Shown here: piece by piece, positions 39,512 to 54,418 of the stretch | Numbering within the stretch: position 1 is the first letter of the stretch | Layout: the number at the start of each line of letters is the position of its first letter | Origin: Rhinopithecus roxellana | Lineage: Eukaryota; Chordata; Mammalia; Primates; Cercopithecidae | Direction: 5' to 3' | DNA: 64,000 bases | Assembly (NCBI RefSeq): GCF_007565055.1 | Contig: NC_044564.1 | Coordinates: forward strand, 75,474,563 to 75,538,562 | Translations under genes and position numbers: made by a program | Notes under the pieces: generated by a model | What the model saw: the letters and a program-made list of their open reading frames with translations, nothing else | What the model was told of the DNA's origin: nothing | Databases searched by the model: none

Positions 39512-42500
39512 GCACTGAACCCAGTACTTCTCAGTCCTGTGTATCACCTGCCTCCCTGGCAGACGACTGAGCAATCATCGAAGGGGAGAGGTGGCCAGTG
39601 GCACTCTCCCCTGCTCTTTAGCCTGAACAAAATCCATTTTACAAGTAACACAGTAAGCAGATATGGAGGATTAGTCTGGATGACCTGCTTTAATTAAAAT
39701 GACCTTCATTTAAAGAAAAAGTAACTTAAAAAAAGATTACTACAAATAAAAATCAGAGTAAAGAATGGTACCAGTAAGGGAAATACAAGTAAATAAGAAA
39801 AGGGAGAGACGATTATTTCTCCTACTCTTAGTACAAGCTACATTATGAGGTTAGACACAAGATAATCCAACAGGCATCACATGAAGTCAGATGAGAAATC
39901 TGAAATGATTTTATGGATCTTGCTTTAAAAGATATTTACTAAGATATTAAGTACATGGAAAATGAAGCCAAGCAGTATAGTAACGAGCAAGATATTTAAT
40001 ATATTTGTCCATCTTTATCCTTTTTTATGTTTGATTAGAGTTTACAATTTAATGAATAGCACAAGCCCATGTACATATGTAGCTTCTGAAAAAGGCACAT
40101 AGGAGAGATATGTGTACAAACATTTTTCTATCAACAGGAACACAGCTCCAATTATAACTTGTCAAAATTTTGAACAGAACCATGTATCAGGCAGATCATT
40201 CCTATTTTAAAGCTATGTGTTTATAAGTAGAAAATAAAGTACCTGCCTAGTTTCTAAAAAATTTAGCTGAGGGACTATGGGAAGGCCTACATGTAAGTAA
40301 GGGAAAATGTGAACCCAATTAAAGTCAGAAATAAAAATACGAAGTTATTGATGGGTAAGAAAATATACTTGGAATCCCACAAATAATGATTATCAAAACC
40401 TCTCCAAAGCACCAACCAAGAACTTCTTGGAAATTATCCATAACAAGACCATCTTCTTACTGCCTTATTCAATTAGATGGTATCATCTGTCCTCTAAGAA
40501 AGGGGAAAATTGTTCAAGGGGATTGATACCAGTTTCTTCCAAAAGGAAACTGTGATAATGTAACCAGCACATGCCTTAAAGGCAACTCAAGTGCTGATTT
40601 AAAAGGCTTTTTAAAAATTGCATAAAGGCTCATAGAACATTAGACTAGATCATATTCAATAAAATTAAAGCGCTCCACAAGAAAAGAACACGTAAAAATT
40701 TGGCCTAAAGTTTAATTCTGATATCATGTCCCAAGAATATACTTAAGGGGCTTGAATTACACCCTCCATCCAAATAAATAAGGCTTGTCCTATTTTGAAA
40801 GCTGCAGTCAATTAAATAAGCATATTAGACCAGCAGTGCTCATATTAGAATAATTCTCTAATTATTCACATGGGTTGACTAAGCCATAAACCTCACAAAC
40901 CCACCTTTAAACTTAACCCTTATTACACGGATTTTTAAGTTTTTTGACCTTAAAAGATATGGCTCATACTTTATGATTATTAAAAGTATTCTTGACTATA
41001 ATACATATAACTTATATTCCTCAATCTCTCTCAACTCCCAAGGTACTATTACAACATAAAAAATATAGTGAGAAATTTTCTACATGTCTGCTGAAAGGTG
41101 ACAAACTCAAGGCAAAAGCAATAAAACACAAATATCAGGGACAAAATAACTGTGCGATGATTTAGACTTGAACTATATAAAACAGCAAAATACCAACAAA
41201 AGCAGCAAACCCTTAATTCAAGTGTCTTTATGAGATGAAAGAAGAAGGGGGAGTGGGGTGGAAATCAAGATGATGATAGCCAAGTTCAATACACCGTATT
41301 AAAGAGAAGCACCAAACGTCAGGTTAAACCTGAATTCTGATTTCTTCCAACACACCCAATCTAGATCAAACACTATCTCTGACCACACTAACTCATTCAT
41401 ATTGTATTATCTGGACAGGGATCGTGGGAGGAATAAGAAATGGGGTGAACGGGACAACAGTTAAAAATCTGAAGAGAGAGTAACAATTTCTACCATTTTC
41501 TGAAACCAAGTTTCCCTTACAACTGACAATCTCTTATTCTCGTCTTCCAAAATGTTTTTCTATAGGAGTCAAGGAAAAAGAATTTTCAAGTTAATGATAA
41601 CATATGGTACTAAAAGACAAAAACACAGAATGGGCCAGAAAAAGATAATTAAATTTGACCATCAGAACATCCTGTAAAGCTTTACTCAACCAAAAATAAA
41701 AACCACAGAGCCTACAGGGATGGAGGCTAGGTAAACCTAAGGGCTGACACCCATCAACAACCTAGCACCTGAGTCACCTACAAGCCTTGCCATTTCAATA
41801 ATCAGGCACTCTCCCAAATCCTGTCTTCTCAGTCCTCCTGCTCAATCTTCCTAAGAACTCAATCTTGATTTCAAGAATGTTGTTTCTTAATAACTATTAA
41901 ACAAAACTATTGCTTCAATCAGGAAAAAAAAGTAACTAATATAGCTTTCTACTAACAGCAAACATTTTATAACTTCACAATGTTAAAAATCAACCAACAC
42001 ATTTTGAAGAACTTTCCTCTATCTAAACTCGAGATCATTTTCAAGGCCCCAAAGAGCTCTGAAATTAACTGGACAAGCTGCCTAGGAAATAACCTGTAAA
42101 ATTCCTTCAGGCTTGTTTGTTCTATGTTTGCAATTTAAAAAAGTATATTTACACATATATTATTCACTTAAGATGTCACAGAGGAAACCTATGTGCAGAG
42201 CTGAAAAAGGGCTTTCTGTGTGAGACTTCTTTCTCCACAAAGGCAAGCACCAAGCAGCCCCACGCATCTCACTCCAGCCTCATCACCAACAACCATGGGA
42301 AGTCAAAGGTGGCAAAGGTTGTTTTTTTTTTTTAAATTTTAAACCAATGCCTTTTCCTCACAGAAGAGCATGAAGTACAAGGCTCAATCCACTGGCAACC
42401 TAATAACCCAGAGTTCAGATGTAGCCTTTTGACAGTACCACCTCTTCTCCCACAGCAAAGGCCAACTTAAGTTGAAATTTAATGTGGCATTTATAACAAA

Positions 42501-43044
42501 TTTCCTTCTCATATCTCAAGCAACATAATTTACTATTTTTTAAAAAGAGCCACTTTGACTGATTTTCTCTTCACTCTCTTCAGCACTGCAAATATTCCAA
42601 TGAAAAAAATAAATGCATAGATTTAATCTAGAAAACATATAACTCCCTGATCTTATTAGGTTATATTTGTGATTTTATTTTTGGTAATTAACTATTCTGT
42701 CCCAGGAATTAAATAAAATTGATACACACTTGGAAATAATTTTTAAAAATCAGTGTGGGGTTAGATAGCATTCTGGGTGAAGTATACCATATGGCCAAAA
42801 AGGATATTTTAAAATGCCCTGGAAAATAAAAACTGCATGACTTGCTTATGAAACCAAAAACTCTCTGCTCTGCTTAACTTCTTAAAGTCATTGTTCTTCT
42901 CACATGCAGATTAGAGATTTTTTCAATGACTCCTGGTTTGTTACCCCGGGATCAGAATAAAACTTAAAAAGTTAGAATATTTATGCCTGTCAATGAGATA
43001 GAGTGTCCTCTTTGGGCTAAAGCCATGGTCATTCTATGGACTAT

Positions 43045-43275
43045 AGAGAGGTCAGTAAATTACAACCGACAGGCCAAATGGAGACTGCCTGTCACCTGTT
43101 GGTGTATGGGCTATAAGCTAAGAATGGCTTTTACATTTTTAACAGGTTAAGAAAAAAACAAAAATAAAAACAAACAAACAAACAAAAAAAACAAGACAGA
43201 TGCAACAGTGACCATAACCCATAAAGTTAAATATTTACTATCTGGTACTTTACAGAGAAAGTTTGCCAAACTATT
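43045..43275 (+). mobile_element. hAT-Charlie (MER1-like) element with expanded A-rich centre
   Basis: GAGGTCAGTAAATTACAACC, GTATGGGCTATAAGCTAAGA, TGGCTTTTACATTTTTAACA, then (AAAC)n, then AATATTTACTATCTGGTACT and AGAGAAAGTTTGCCA. Most of the internal part is replaced by the simple A-rich stretch at 43152-43195. Confidence 0.75.
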
Positions 43276-43496
43276 TGTGAACAATTTTAAAAAGGAAGAG
43301 AGGAACTCATTTGTAGAAACTTACTGTAGTCACATAGGTTATATATCCTTAACTGTGCACATACTATAAAGTGAAGTAACAGAAAGAGCTTGACCTGAAA
43401 ACTGACACATGAGAATAAAATCTTTTAAGAAAAAAAAAAGAAAGAGGAAATCTGAAGCCCTGAAAACAATTAAGATGACCCTGGAAATCTACAGAT

Positions 43497-43715
43497 TAGA
43501 ATTTCTCAACCACAACATTATTGATGCTTTGGGCCAGGTAACTTCTTGTTGTTGGGGCTATGTTGTACATTGTAGGAGCTTAGCAGCATCCCTGACCTCT
43601 ATCATTAGATGCTAGTAGCACCCCCCACAAGTTATGCCAACATGAATACCTCCAGACATTGCCAAATGTTCCCTGAGGGGCAAAATCACCCTCGGTTAAG
43701 AATCACTGCTGTAGG
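43497..43715 (-). mobile_element. Non-autonomous DNA transposon fragment (same family as 1335-1530)
   Basis: AGAATTTCTCAACCACAACA, TACATTGTAGGAGCTTAGCA, TTAGATGCTAGTAGCACCCC and CATTGCCAAATGTTCCCTGA read as the reverse of the element at 1335-1530. It ends 215 bp from the exon at 43931. Confidence 0.6.
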
Positions 43716-43929
43716 TTATCTCCTTTGGTCCCTACCTTCCAATATTAGCAAAAGACACTATTCCTCAAGTAGATTCTCTCTGTGCCCATGAAGAAGAAAA
43801 ATTAATAATAATAAAAGCAACAACACTGACAAAAGCAAACCAGAGATCCTGTCAATAAAAGTACTGGACAGTAAACCTGAGGATTCTCTTTCAGTTTAGT
43901 AGGTGGGCACAAGAACCAAACCAGACTTA

Positions 43930-44229
<300 letters not shown>

Positions 44230-45631
44230 TTAATTTTTCCTTCTCAAGAACATGTTTTCACCTACATATAACATTTGCCACAAAAATCACACAAGGAGGA
44301 AACTTTCCTCTTAAGTTACTAGCCATTCAGTTTAGAATCACAATTTCGCATTTTCAGAAAAATTCATGTTGCTTATATAATCTGAGTACCCATTATCACA
44401 TGCATTCCAATAAGCTAAGACAAGAAAGCACAAGCATGCCCATGTTTTCTCTCTCTCCCACCTCCCTCCCGTACACTCTTTTAATGTCAACAGTATACTG
44501 GAGTTCCATTTTTCAAATTGTGCTATTGGACAAGCAGCTCAGAAATGAGGGACACAGTAGCTCCTGTCCTTGAAACAAGGAGAACAGAAAGAAGAATTTG
44601 CTAAAAATGCTACAAAGCTATGCTAAAAATACATACACTGTGGTAGAAAGACGCTTCGGTTGAAATTTTAAATAATATATTCAGCTTAATAATATTGCAC
44701 AGGATATAGGTCCTTTAGGGAAAAAAATGCCTGAGAGGCTCTTCCAGTTCTCTGAAGCTCTCTTGTGCTTCTAACTAGCTGCATTTTATTACAGAAATAA
44801 TATTATATGGAGAAAAAGACCCAGATTTTAAAAATAAATTTCTACAAGTAAAGCATCAAAGCTTTCTGACCTCAGCAGCATCACTCCTGACTCCCTGCCC
44901 CACATTCTCCCCAGTGTGAAAGACACAAATGGGAAAGAAGGATAGCCAAGAACCTTTCCAGATTATGAAAAATTGTAGAGGGAAGCCCAGCTCATTCCAT
45001 TTAATTAGCGTGAACAGGCCAGTGGGGTGGCCACAGCTGGTCATCATGAGATAAGCAGTGGTAGGGAAATTTTTTTTGGCAAGTAAATGAGTACTAGCAG
45101 GACCGGATTAGACTAGTAGCAAGAAAGTATAGATGATTCAGAGTATGTCAGTGAAGAAAAAATAACAGGATTACTAAGAAAGGTATGCAGAAAAAAAGCA
45201 CCAGACCATCATGCTTGGAGGAACTTAAAAAAAAAAAAGAAGGTCTACTTGCTTTAAAATTAATACTGTATAAGATCAATGACTTAGAATTTTCTAATGT
45301 ATATAAAGCATTTTTTTCCACATATGCATATCTAAGACAGCCCCTATCACTTTACCTTTTCTATTTAAAGTGCATGCATTGCACATTATTACCACCTGAT
45401 GGCTGAATAAGAAAATTGCAGGGCTTCATTTTTCATTTCAGGTAAATTGAGTAAGTTCACTTTGAAAGCCTTAGGTATGAAGAATAAATAGTGAAATGAT
45501 AGCAAATATATCCTTTCACTTATCTACTAGCGCCTATTAAGAATTAATAACCCCTAAAACTTAGCTGTTCCATTAGAAAAGCATTAGATTAGCAAAAAAA
45601 CAGCCTGTACACAACTTGAGTCACCTATACC

Positions 45632-45785
45632 AGTGGTCCTCCTACTTGAGCACACATAAGAACAACCTGTGGATCACCCTCAGAGATTTATTCAGTAGGT
45701 TCTGAATGAAGCTCAAGAATGCATTTTTAGCAGGGTTCCAGAAGACTGCTGATACGGCAGGTGTGGGACATACTTGAGAACCGCT
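45632..45785 (+). mobile_element. MER5A element
   Basis: It starts CAGTGGTCCTCCTACTTGAG and ends GGACATACTTGAGAACCGCTG in outline, giving the terminal inverted repeats of MER5A. Interior landmarks are TTTATTCAGTAGGTTCTGAA and GCATTTTTAGCAGGGTTCCA. Confidence 0.8.
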
Positions 45786-46529
45786 GACTAAAACAAGCTA
45801 GGTCCACCTGTGATGGACTATCAGGTAAAAGGAGATGCATTTTGTGTCACAGGTGAAACCTACTCTCAATTCACAAGATCTCAGAACAAATGAAATAGAA
45901 AGCATGAATGAAATAAAATACATTTTTGTTGCTTTCAACAAATTCACCTGTATTTCTAGGCCTGGATTTCTATTTAACACCATTATTAGTCTATGTGATA
46001 ACAACACAGGGTCGCAACGTATGAGTATTACGAATTAACTAACACATTTAAGGAAGCTGTATTTTACATATTCTCACTTGACTAAATATTCTCATGACAG
46101 CAAAATCTTTAGGCTATTCTCCCAGGCACGCATATAGTGCAAGCTCTCTCTACTCAGAACTCTAAACGTGGTGCTTCCTATGAAGCCAATTAACAGCACA
46201 GAGACAAGTACTATGGGCTCCTCTGATTACATTGAGATCAACTAAATGGATCTTCACTTGATTAATGAAAAATCTGGCTCGATTTTCTTCTGAAGTCATT
46301 TCTTTAAAAAATTAGACATTGTAATATACAACGTGCCTCCAAGGTATTATCATTATGCGGGTCGGGAGAGCGAAACAAATAGGAGAAAAGCTACCTTAAA
46401 AAAACAAAAACAACCTCACAAATCTTCATGTGTCTGCTTCAGTCTATGACACTACAGCTAATACTTCCCCCTCACGATGTTGCTCTACTTTTTTTTAACT
46501 GTTTCCTAAAGAACAAGTATTGCTTTTAT

Positions 46530-46861
<332 letters not shown>

Positions 46862-47460
46862 TTATTTTTAAAATCCATAATCAAATCTACATTGCTGGCT
46901 TTAACTAAAAGATCTGGCAGAACAGCTCCATTACATTCAAAAGTTTTAATGAACATTTCAGTCTTCCCATTTCAGTTGGGTTAACAGTGGTATCAGAAAT
47001 AAAATAAATTTTTAACATTCAAAATTTCATACTCTTACATATGCCCATACAGCACAGCATGAACCTGGAAAACAGCCTGAACAGCAATTACCAGTGTGGA
47101 TGTAGTGTAAGCCTCCCTTGGAGAACTAGCTGCATACTGGTGCATTAAACTTCACTTTTTGACAAAAGATTGTTTATTAGTACTTTATAAGCAGGATGAG
47201 GGCTTTTATCATACAGTGGCTTGGAAATGAAGATTATAGCATCTATAAATTTATTACAAGCCATGAAACAGGCTTCAAACCTGCACCTTCGGGGTGGAAA
47301 TGACTCAAGCACGCTCACTATACTCCACAATCTATTTTTATCCATGCATATTTATGAACAATTCCAGCAGAAAATTGCATTTTCTGGCCCACATATACCT
47401 TTGATATGTTCTAGAGGCAAGACTGCTACATGGAAAGACAGAATATTTCACAATCTGCTA

Positions 47461-47706
<246 letters not shown>

Positions 47707-47874
47707 TTAGAAACTCAAAAACTGCCTCAGTAACTTTCCCACAAAGAGCATAGAACACTGAAGTTCATGCAAGTCAGGTATGTGCTAAATGCTTTATTCT
47801 TTTCTGGGAAAATTCTAGACAAATGGGTAGTAGTATTCCCATTCCCTCTCCCCTGGGTGGAGAGAGGAGAGTAT

Positions 47875-48048
47875 CTGTAATATGCTGGACTAGCCTTCTG
47901 CGAGGGACAGAAATTTCACAATATACCCCATCCTCCAGATTATTACTAAAAAACGTCAATCGGTCTGGGATCAATTTGCTGAGGTATAGTGACATGATAA
48001 CGACTGCCTGCTCATTTTAACACTTGTACCCACCTTTAATCCAGTTTT
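47875..48048. repeat. Intronic duplicated block, copy A (219 bp from exon 4)
   Basis: It begins CTGTAATATGCTGGACTAGC and ends CCACCTTTAATCCAGTTTT. Copy B at 49141-49307 matches it with substitutions and small indels; shared stretches include ATACCCCATCCTCCAGATTA and TTTGCTGAGGTATAGTGA. The direct spacing is about 1.27 kb. Confidence 0.92.
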
Positions 48049-48149
48049 AATTCACTAAAATTTAAAGTTCTTTAAACAGACCAGTGGTGCATATAGCACA
48101 GTACTATTCACGATAATAGGTTGTCTTCTGTGGGGCCAACCCCCTAGAG

Positions 48150-48447
48150 CAGTGGTCCCCAACCTTTTTGGTACCAGGGACTGGTTTTGTGGAAGACAAT
48201 TTTTCCATGGAATGTGGTGGGGGATGCATTAGATTCTCATAAAAAGCGCACAATCTAGAGCCCTCACCTGTGCAGTTCAAAATAGGGTTTGTGCCCTGAT
48301 GAGAATCCAGTGCCGCAGCTAATCTGACAGGAGGTGGAGCTGGGGCAGTAATGCTGGCTCACCTGCTGCTCACCTCTGGCTGTGTGGACCAGTTCCTAAT
48401 AGGCCACGGACCAGTACCGGTCCATGGCCAGGGGTTGGGAACATCTG
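48150..48447 (+). mobile_element. 298-bp hAT-type DNA transposon with 8-bp target duplication
   Basis: The ends CAGTGGTCCCCAACCTTTTT and GGCCAGGGGTTGGGAACATCTG (in outline) are imperfect terminal inverted repeats. The flanks CCCTAGAG (48142-48149) and CCCTAGAA (48448-48455) are an 8-bp target-site duplication with one change, as for hAT elements. Inner parts include TTTGTGGAAGACAATTTTTC and ACAGGAGGTGGAGCTGGGGC. I do not assign a family name. No transposase is present. Confidence 0.88.
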
Positions 48448-48839
48448 CCCTAGAATAGGGATTTAAGCCCAATCATTCTAAGCTTAAAGATTCCAGATTC
48501 AAGGAGACATTTTTTGTTTTCTAGCCTCTCCTATCTGTGTGGGTGGTAGTGCTATATTTATTAAAAAAATTCACCCTTATCACTGTCCATATCACTATCC
48601 ACAAATTCCCAGAAATTTGAATGTGTGAACAAGCCCTTATTATCCTTTGTCTGTTGTTGTCTTCTCATCCACAGGTCTTTTTAACCTTGATTTTCAAAAG
48701 GTCTTAAGTCCCTATAACTAACTTTACCTGCTACTGAGAGTACTTTCAAAAGTTTCATGTCTTTTGAGATATGGTATACAAAATCCCACAAGGATGAAAG
48801 ACAAAAGAGGGTCTACATGTATTTGTTTATAATCATCAT

Positions 48840-48960
48840 TCCTCATGTAAACTCCATGAGGGAAGAAATCTTATTGTTCTTGCTCATCACTGTATCCTCA
48901 ATGACTAGTGAGTGCCTGACATGTGACAGATGCTAACGTATTTGGTGAGTAAAGCCCATC
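48840..48960 (+). mobile_element. L2 LINE 3' end
   Basis: GTAAACTCCATGAGGGAAGA, CATCACTGTATCCTCAATGA and GAGTGCCTGACATGTGACAG match the terminal part of L2 in forward orientation. Confidence 0.7.
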
Positions 48961-49140
48961 CAATAATACCCCATTGATCATGCAGATCCACAACGGCTTA
49001 CTGAACCAGAACACTTAAGGGTCAGTTCAAGTCATCCGGATCTCCTGCCCCAATTGTAATTGATGGCTCTCTACCTATCACCTATCTTTGCCAACACTGA
49101 GTCTCATGAGCTATTCCTGATCACATTCCCTTTGGTTTAG

Positions 49141-49307
49141 CTGTAATATTCTGGACTAGCTTACTTTAAGGGACAGATATTTCACAGCATACCCCATCCT
49201 CCAGATTATTCCTAAAAATGGTCAATGGGTCTGGGGTTGATTTGCTGAGGTATAGTGATAACTACTGCCTGCTCATTTTATTACTGGTACCCACCTCTAA
49301 TCCAGTT
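49141..49307. repeat. Intronic duplicated block, copy B
   Basis: It begins CTGTAATATTCTGGACTAGC and ends CCACCTCTAATCCAGTTAAA. It aligns over its length with 47875-48048. Relative to copy A it lacks a few bases after GTATAGTGA. Confidence 0.92.
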
Positions 49308-50869
49308 AAAAACAAACTTTCCCAATTTACACTAATATTGAAATAACTTTAGGTATGAAACACCAAACATTTTCCCCATAATTTGAATTGTGCCCACAGC
49401 TCTGCTGCCACTTTTTCTTGGCTTTCCAGAAAAAAAAAAAAAAAAAAAAAAAATACAAGCCAATTTTTATACTACTTTATAAAGACCTTGTTAACTTTCA
49501 CACCCTTGCCCCAATGGTGTTAACATTTAATATTCCTCTTTATTCAAACAGTTTGCTCATCAACAAGTGAAAATATACCTGTTGTTCCAAAGGCTGTATT
49601 TGGAAGTTATATGAGCTCTGTCCTGTACAGAAACAAGGAATTTGGAATAGTGGTGGAGAGAACATACATAACTATTCATATAGTACTTTTTTTTCTCTCT
49701 ATGCCTAAATACTTAAGAACAATGAAGATGGGGGAACTCAAATGTACGTGAAAAACAAGTGGCCAATTTCAAGTGATATAACTTAGATGGAATCAAATCT
49801 TGGGACTGCTATAAACTGATGAAACAAGGCCAATGAATTATATATGCATTCAGCAATATGAATCAATGAAAATCTCATTTCTTTTCTGTTGTAAGATTCT
49901 CAATTATCCAGAAAAGCTGAAACCCCACCAGTTAGGACCTGCATCCCTATCTAGGATTCTATGGCTTTATTTCGAGAGGAGGGAGCACTCAACGAGTCAG
50001 CTGTTACTCTGTTCCAGATCATGCGACTAAAGTACTCCCATTATGAAGAGCCACGTCCCATGGGCTCCAAGGCAGGCATCTACACATTCTCCAAGGAGGC
50101 TAACTTCCAACGACTGATGAAGCAAGCAGCAGCAGGAGACAGGCTCTGCATGAGATCAAGTGTCACAGGAGGCAGTGGAAATGTGGTTAAAGGTAATGGC
50201 TGATCAGTGTGCCTGGGCTCAAAACCAGGTTTAATTCATCACCAGTTCTGTGAACTTAGAACTAAGTTCTTCAAGCCTATTACCACAATTTTACCTTCTT
50301 TATATCGCTATTAGGAATAATTAAATAATTTATAATCCAAATGAAAAGCTTCAGAATCTAAAAACCTATGTGACTACATTATAAATATTATTTACCTCTA
50401 CATGCACCTGAAAATTTAGGTAAATATCCAGCCCATTAAAGTAGAGAGAAACCTGGGTCCATTATAGTGTTCTAGAACAATTTACTCATGCAGTGACATT
50501 CACCGCTTTGTACAATTCAGATGAGTGTAGGTGGTGTGTCTTAAAAGTCATCCTAAAATATATTTAGGAAAATGGGTTTATATTTAGTGCTTATATAAAG
50601 GCTTTGAAAACATACCTCTAGGTCAGTTATGTGATTTTTTTTTTTCCCAATGTCCACTCTTCAGTTTATATTGCATCTTTAGTTCCCAGTCACATTAAAA
50701 AGTCTCCAAGACAAACCTTCTCAAAAGAGTGTCTTTCAGTAACGTTGTCAAAGAACCATTTTCCACTACCAGAGGCAGGACAGGAGTGATTAGATTATAT
50801 ATAAACTTATGTTGGTAACAATGCTTAATGCTAAACTTACGTTTAGGGGATTATGAGACTTCACCATTT

Positions 50870-51060
50870 ACAAGGCATTTTCACAAACTACAGTATTTTG
50901 TCTGTGCCTCACAACAACTCCATGAGGTAGGTAGCATACATTTTAGCATTTTGTAGCTGGGGAAACCAGCATAGACAAGGTAAATAACATATCTAAGGTT
51001 ATACACAACTAGTGTTGAATTCTTGGGTCAAACTCTGATCTTTCTCATTCTGTGTCCTGG
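50870..51060 (-). mobile_element. MIR SINE
   Basis: GCCTCACAACAACTCCATGA, GGTAGGTAGCATACATTTTA and GTAGCTGGGGAAACCAGCAT follow the reverse MIR core and 5' part. Confidence 0.7.
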
Positions 51061-51143
51061 TCTCCTCATCCAGTTTTCCTTCCATAATACTATGGTAGAT
51101 GAATGTTTCAGTTCACTTTTTCTAAGAGTTAGGAAAAAATTAA

Positions 51144-51576
<433 letters not shown>

Positions 51577-54418
51577 CTAAGAAAAGAGAAGTGGCCACTA
51601 ATTAAGATTAACCAGACAAACTACATATCATCATTAGAATTTTTAAATTAATTTTTGTTACTTTCTAATCTCAGGAGTAAGCAATGCTATTTCCACTGAC
51701 TTTCAGGAAATAAAGATGTAAGAAAGGGTAATTGCCTTCTCCTTCCTCCCAGACTAAGGCTCAAGATTCCACCCCATCCCTTTATTTACTGTTCTTGTAA
51801 TTAAAACAGCTTCCCTTCCCTTCCACTATCAAGGATATCACTGTCATCAACATCCTCCCTTCCTGGAAAACACTTCTTCTTCCATCTCAAAAGATTATAA
51901 ATAAAAAATGTATTTAGACCAAAGTGAGAAGAAGGCTGATAGTGGAATAAGGACTCACACTCTGGAGACTCAAATCAGTTACCAAACTAAATTTTGTATC
52001 TGACAGTTATCAGCAACCTTCTCCATTCTGAATTTTTTTCCCCCTATGGATTTAGGTCTTGTACAGGTGCCTTCATACGCACCTAGAGAACCATGCAGGG
52101 GCTATCTTCAGAAAGTGTTCAAGTATCTTTCTGGTTCTACAAGACTAAATTCCTTTGAAGACCTAAAAGACGGTTCGCTTTAAATGACAAATTCTATATT
52201 AGAAATGCTTAAATACAATGGACCTCTAGCATATGTCCTACTGAGGTGAAAATAGCCTCTTTCTCCACTGCAAGCTGTTCTCCATTCTACATTCGCTGGA
52301 TTAATATATGGGTTTGGATTTTAAATTTTCACTGCCACTTAAACAGGTGAATACTTAATGCATGAGGAGCAAGGTTATGAAATGTCAAAACTACTAAGTG
52401 AAGGATCTAATTTAAGAGGCAGCCAGAGAGTCTGCAATTTAAATATTTAAAGATGATACAGGGAGTACAACACTGAACACCAATCTACTCCAAAGATAGC
52501 AATTTAAAACTCAGGTTTATTCTGGAATTTCTCACAACCCTACAAGTGATATAATAAACAAAGACAAGCAATACTGACATTATATGAGAGAAGGTGAGGG
52601 ACAGGGAAGCAATAAGTACTTGCTACAACAGGTAAGTAAATAAATGGCCCACGGCTTCACAAATTGTTCTTCACAAACAAGACTAGACTGGACAAAATAA
52701 AGATAGAAATCTATCTATCTAATTATGTCAAAATGGAACAGCTTGAAATATAGTGTATTCCTTGAAATTAAAAGCTCATTTCTTCATCAGCAGCTAAAAC
52801 TAATTATTCATTAAGCATGCAAAGATGAGTAACACATGTACTAAGAGTGGGCTATCAAAACAAAAGTTAATCAAAATATACAAAGAAACAAAACCATCTT
52901 ATGAATTAGTACTTTATTAAATATACATAGCGATATTTAAAATCCCAGTGCATCACTTTCACAAGTCCCTCTACATGGTTTTGTCCAAACACACAACTGC
53001 TCTCGTTTCTCAGATTCATCAATGGAAAGATCAGTAACAGTGGACATTAATACCAACAGATTACAGTGATAAGGTCCATAAATGAACAAAGAAGTTCCCT
53101 CTTTTTTAAACTAAGAACACTTGAGAAGTCACCCACTGACAAGATCACCACCGAACAACTTTTATCACTTGTCAATTACTGACCCACGACTACAAACACT
53201 AAACCTGAAAATTAGACACTTGCTACTTCAGACTTTTTTCAAAAAGCTCCATTCAATCTCTCCAGCTGAAAGGTCACAGTTATGCCTATTTAAACGGAAA
53301 GTTAATTGCTGTTCATGATGGAGTCTTCATGGGACTATCTGAAAAATGACACTATAACTGAATAAAAGTTAGCTCTAGCTCTAAGTAAACAGTAGCAAAG
53401 GTCTTGTGACAGCATCATGGATATCTATATAGTTGGCTACATCGGACCCTCCGAATGAGCTCAGAAGCATAGTACGCATAAGAAGGGGATCTCTAACCAC
53501 AACTCAGGCCAGAGACCTCAAAATTCACCCAGAATAAAGATGTGTACTTTGATCCGCTTCTAAATACAAAATCCTACCAGGAACAAGTCTCAAACACACA
53601 TCAAGGCATACATGTATCACAGTCCAGTATTAAGTTTTCAATAAAGAAGGGCATATTTCATAATGGGTCGAAAATGACTAAGCCTAAGATAACAATAAGA
53701 AATTAAGTATTTGCTCCAGCAAAGTTGTTAGAGCTAAAAGAAACAATCACATCAAACAGGAAATTTTATAAAAGGTATTAAAGGTTAGGGCAGTTATCTT
53801 TAATGGATATTCCAAAATACAGGATTTAGGAAACTATCAGTGGAAAATACACACAGAACCTTAAGTTTTATTTTGACTGGATTTGTTGAATGTTTTAAGA
53901 CTAAACAAATGCTTTAATTCAAGTGAGAAGTTCAGAGATACCATGGAATATATTTGATAATGTCATCCTCAACTTAAATTCCCTAAAGGGCTCCCTAAGA
54001 CTTTCAGATAAATTTTAGAATTCTGACTCCTTTATGATCAGAGCACTGGCTACCGTTTCTACACAAGCATACAAAACCTTCAGTAGTTTTCCAAGCTTCC
54101 TGTTCTCACTTTTCTGTGTGAAAAATAAGCTGCTCTCCTTCCAATCAGCTAAATTTCAGTCATTTCAGACACCTCATGGGTACCACCTAGTCCCTAAAGT
54201 CAACACAGATCAGTCCTCTCCACTACAGTCTGAGTTAGGTGCCTCTTACCCATACCCACACTGCATTATATGCCTTGTTCTCTTAAATACCGACTCTCTT
54301 AACCCTGTCTTGTGACTGACTTAACCCCTCGAAATAAGAAACCTTGTCATCATCCTACTATGTACATTCTGGTACCTACCACACACTTATTGTAATGAAG
54401 ATGATTTATAATCACATA

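Noticed and set aside
49961..50203. 80-codon frame in intron 3
   Set aside because: It looked protein-like at first, but matches no family I know and has no exon borders in the ELAVL2 direction.
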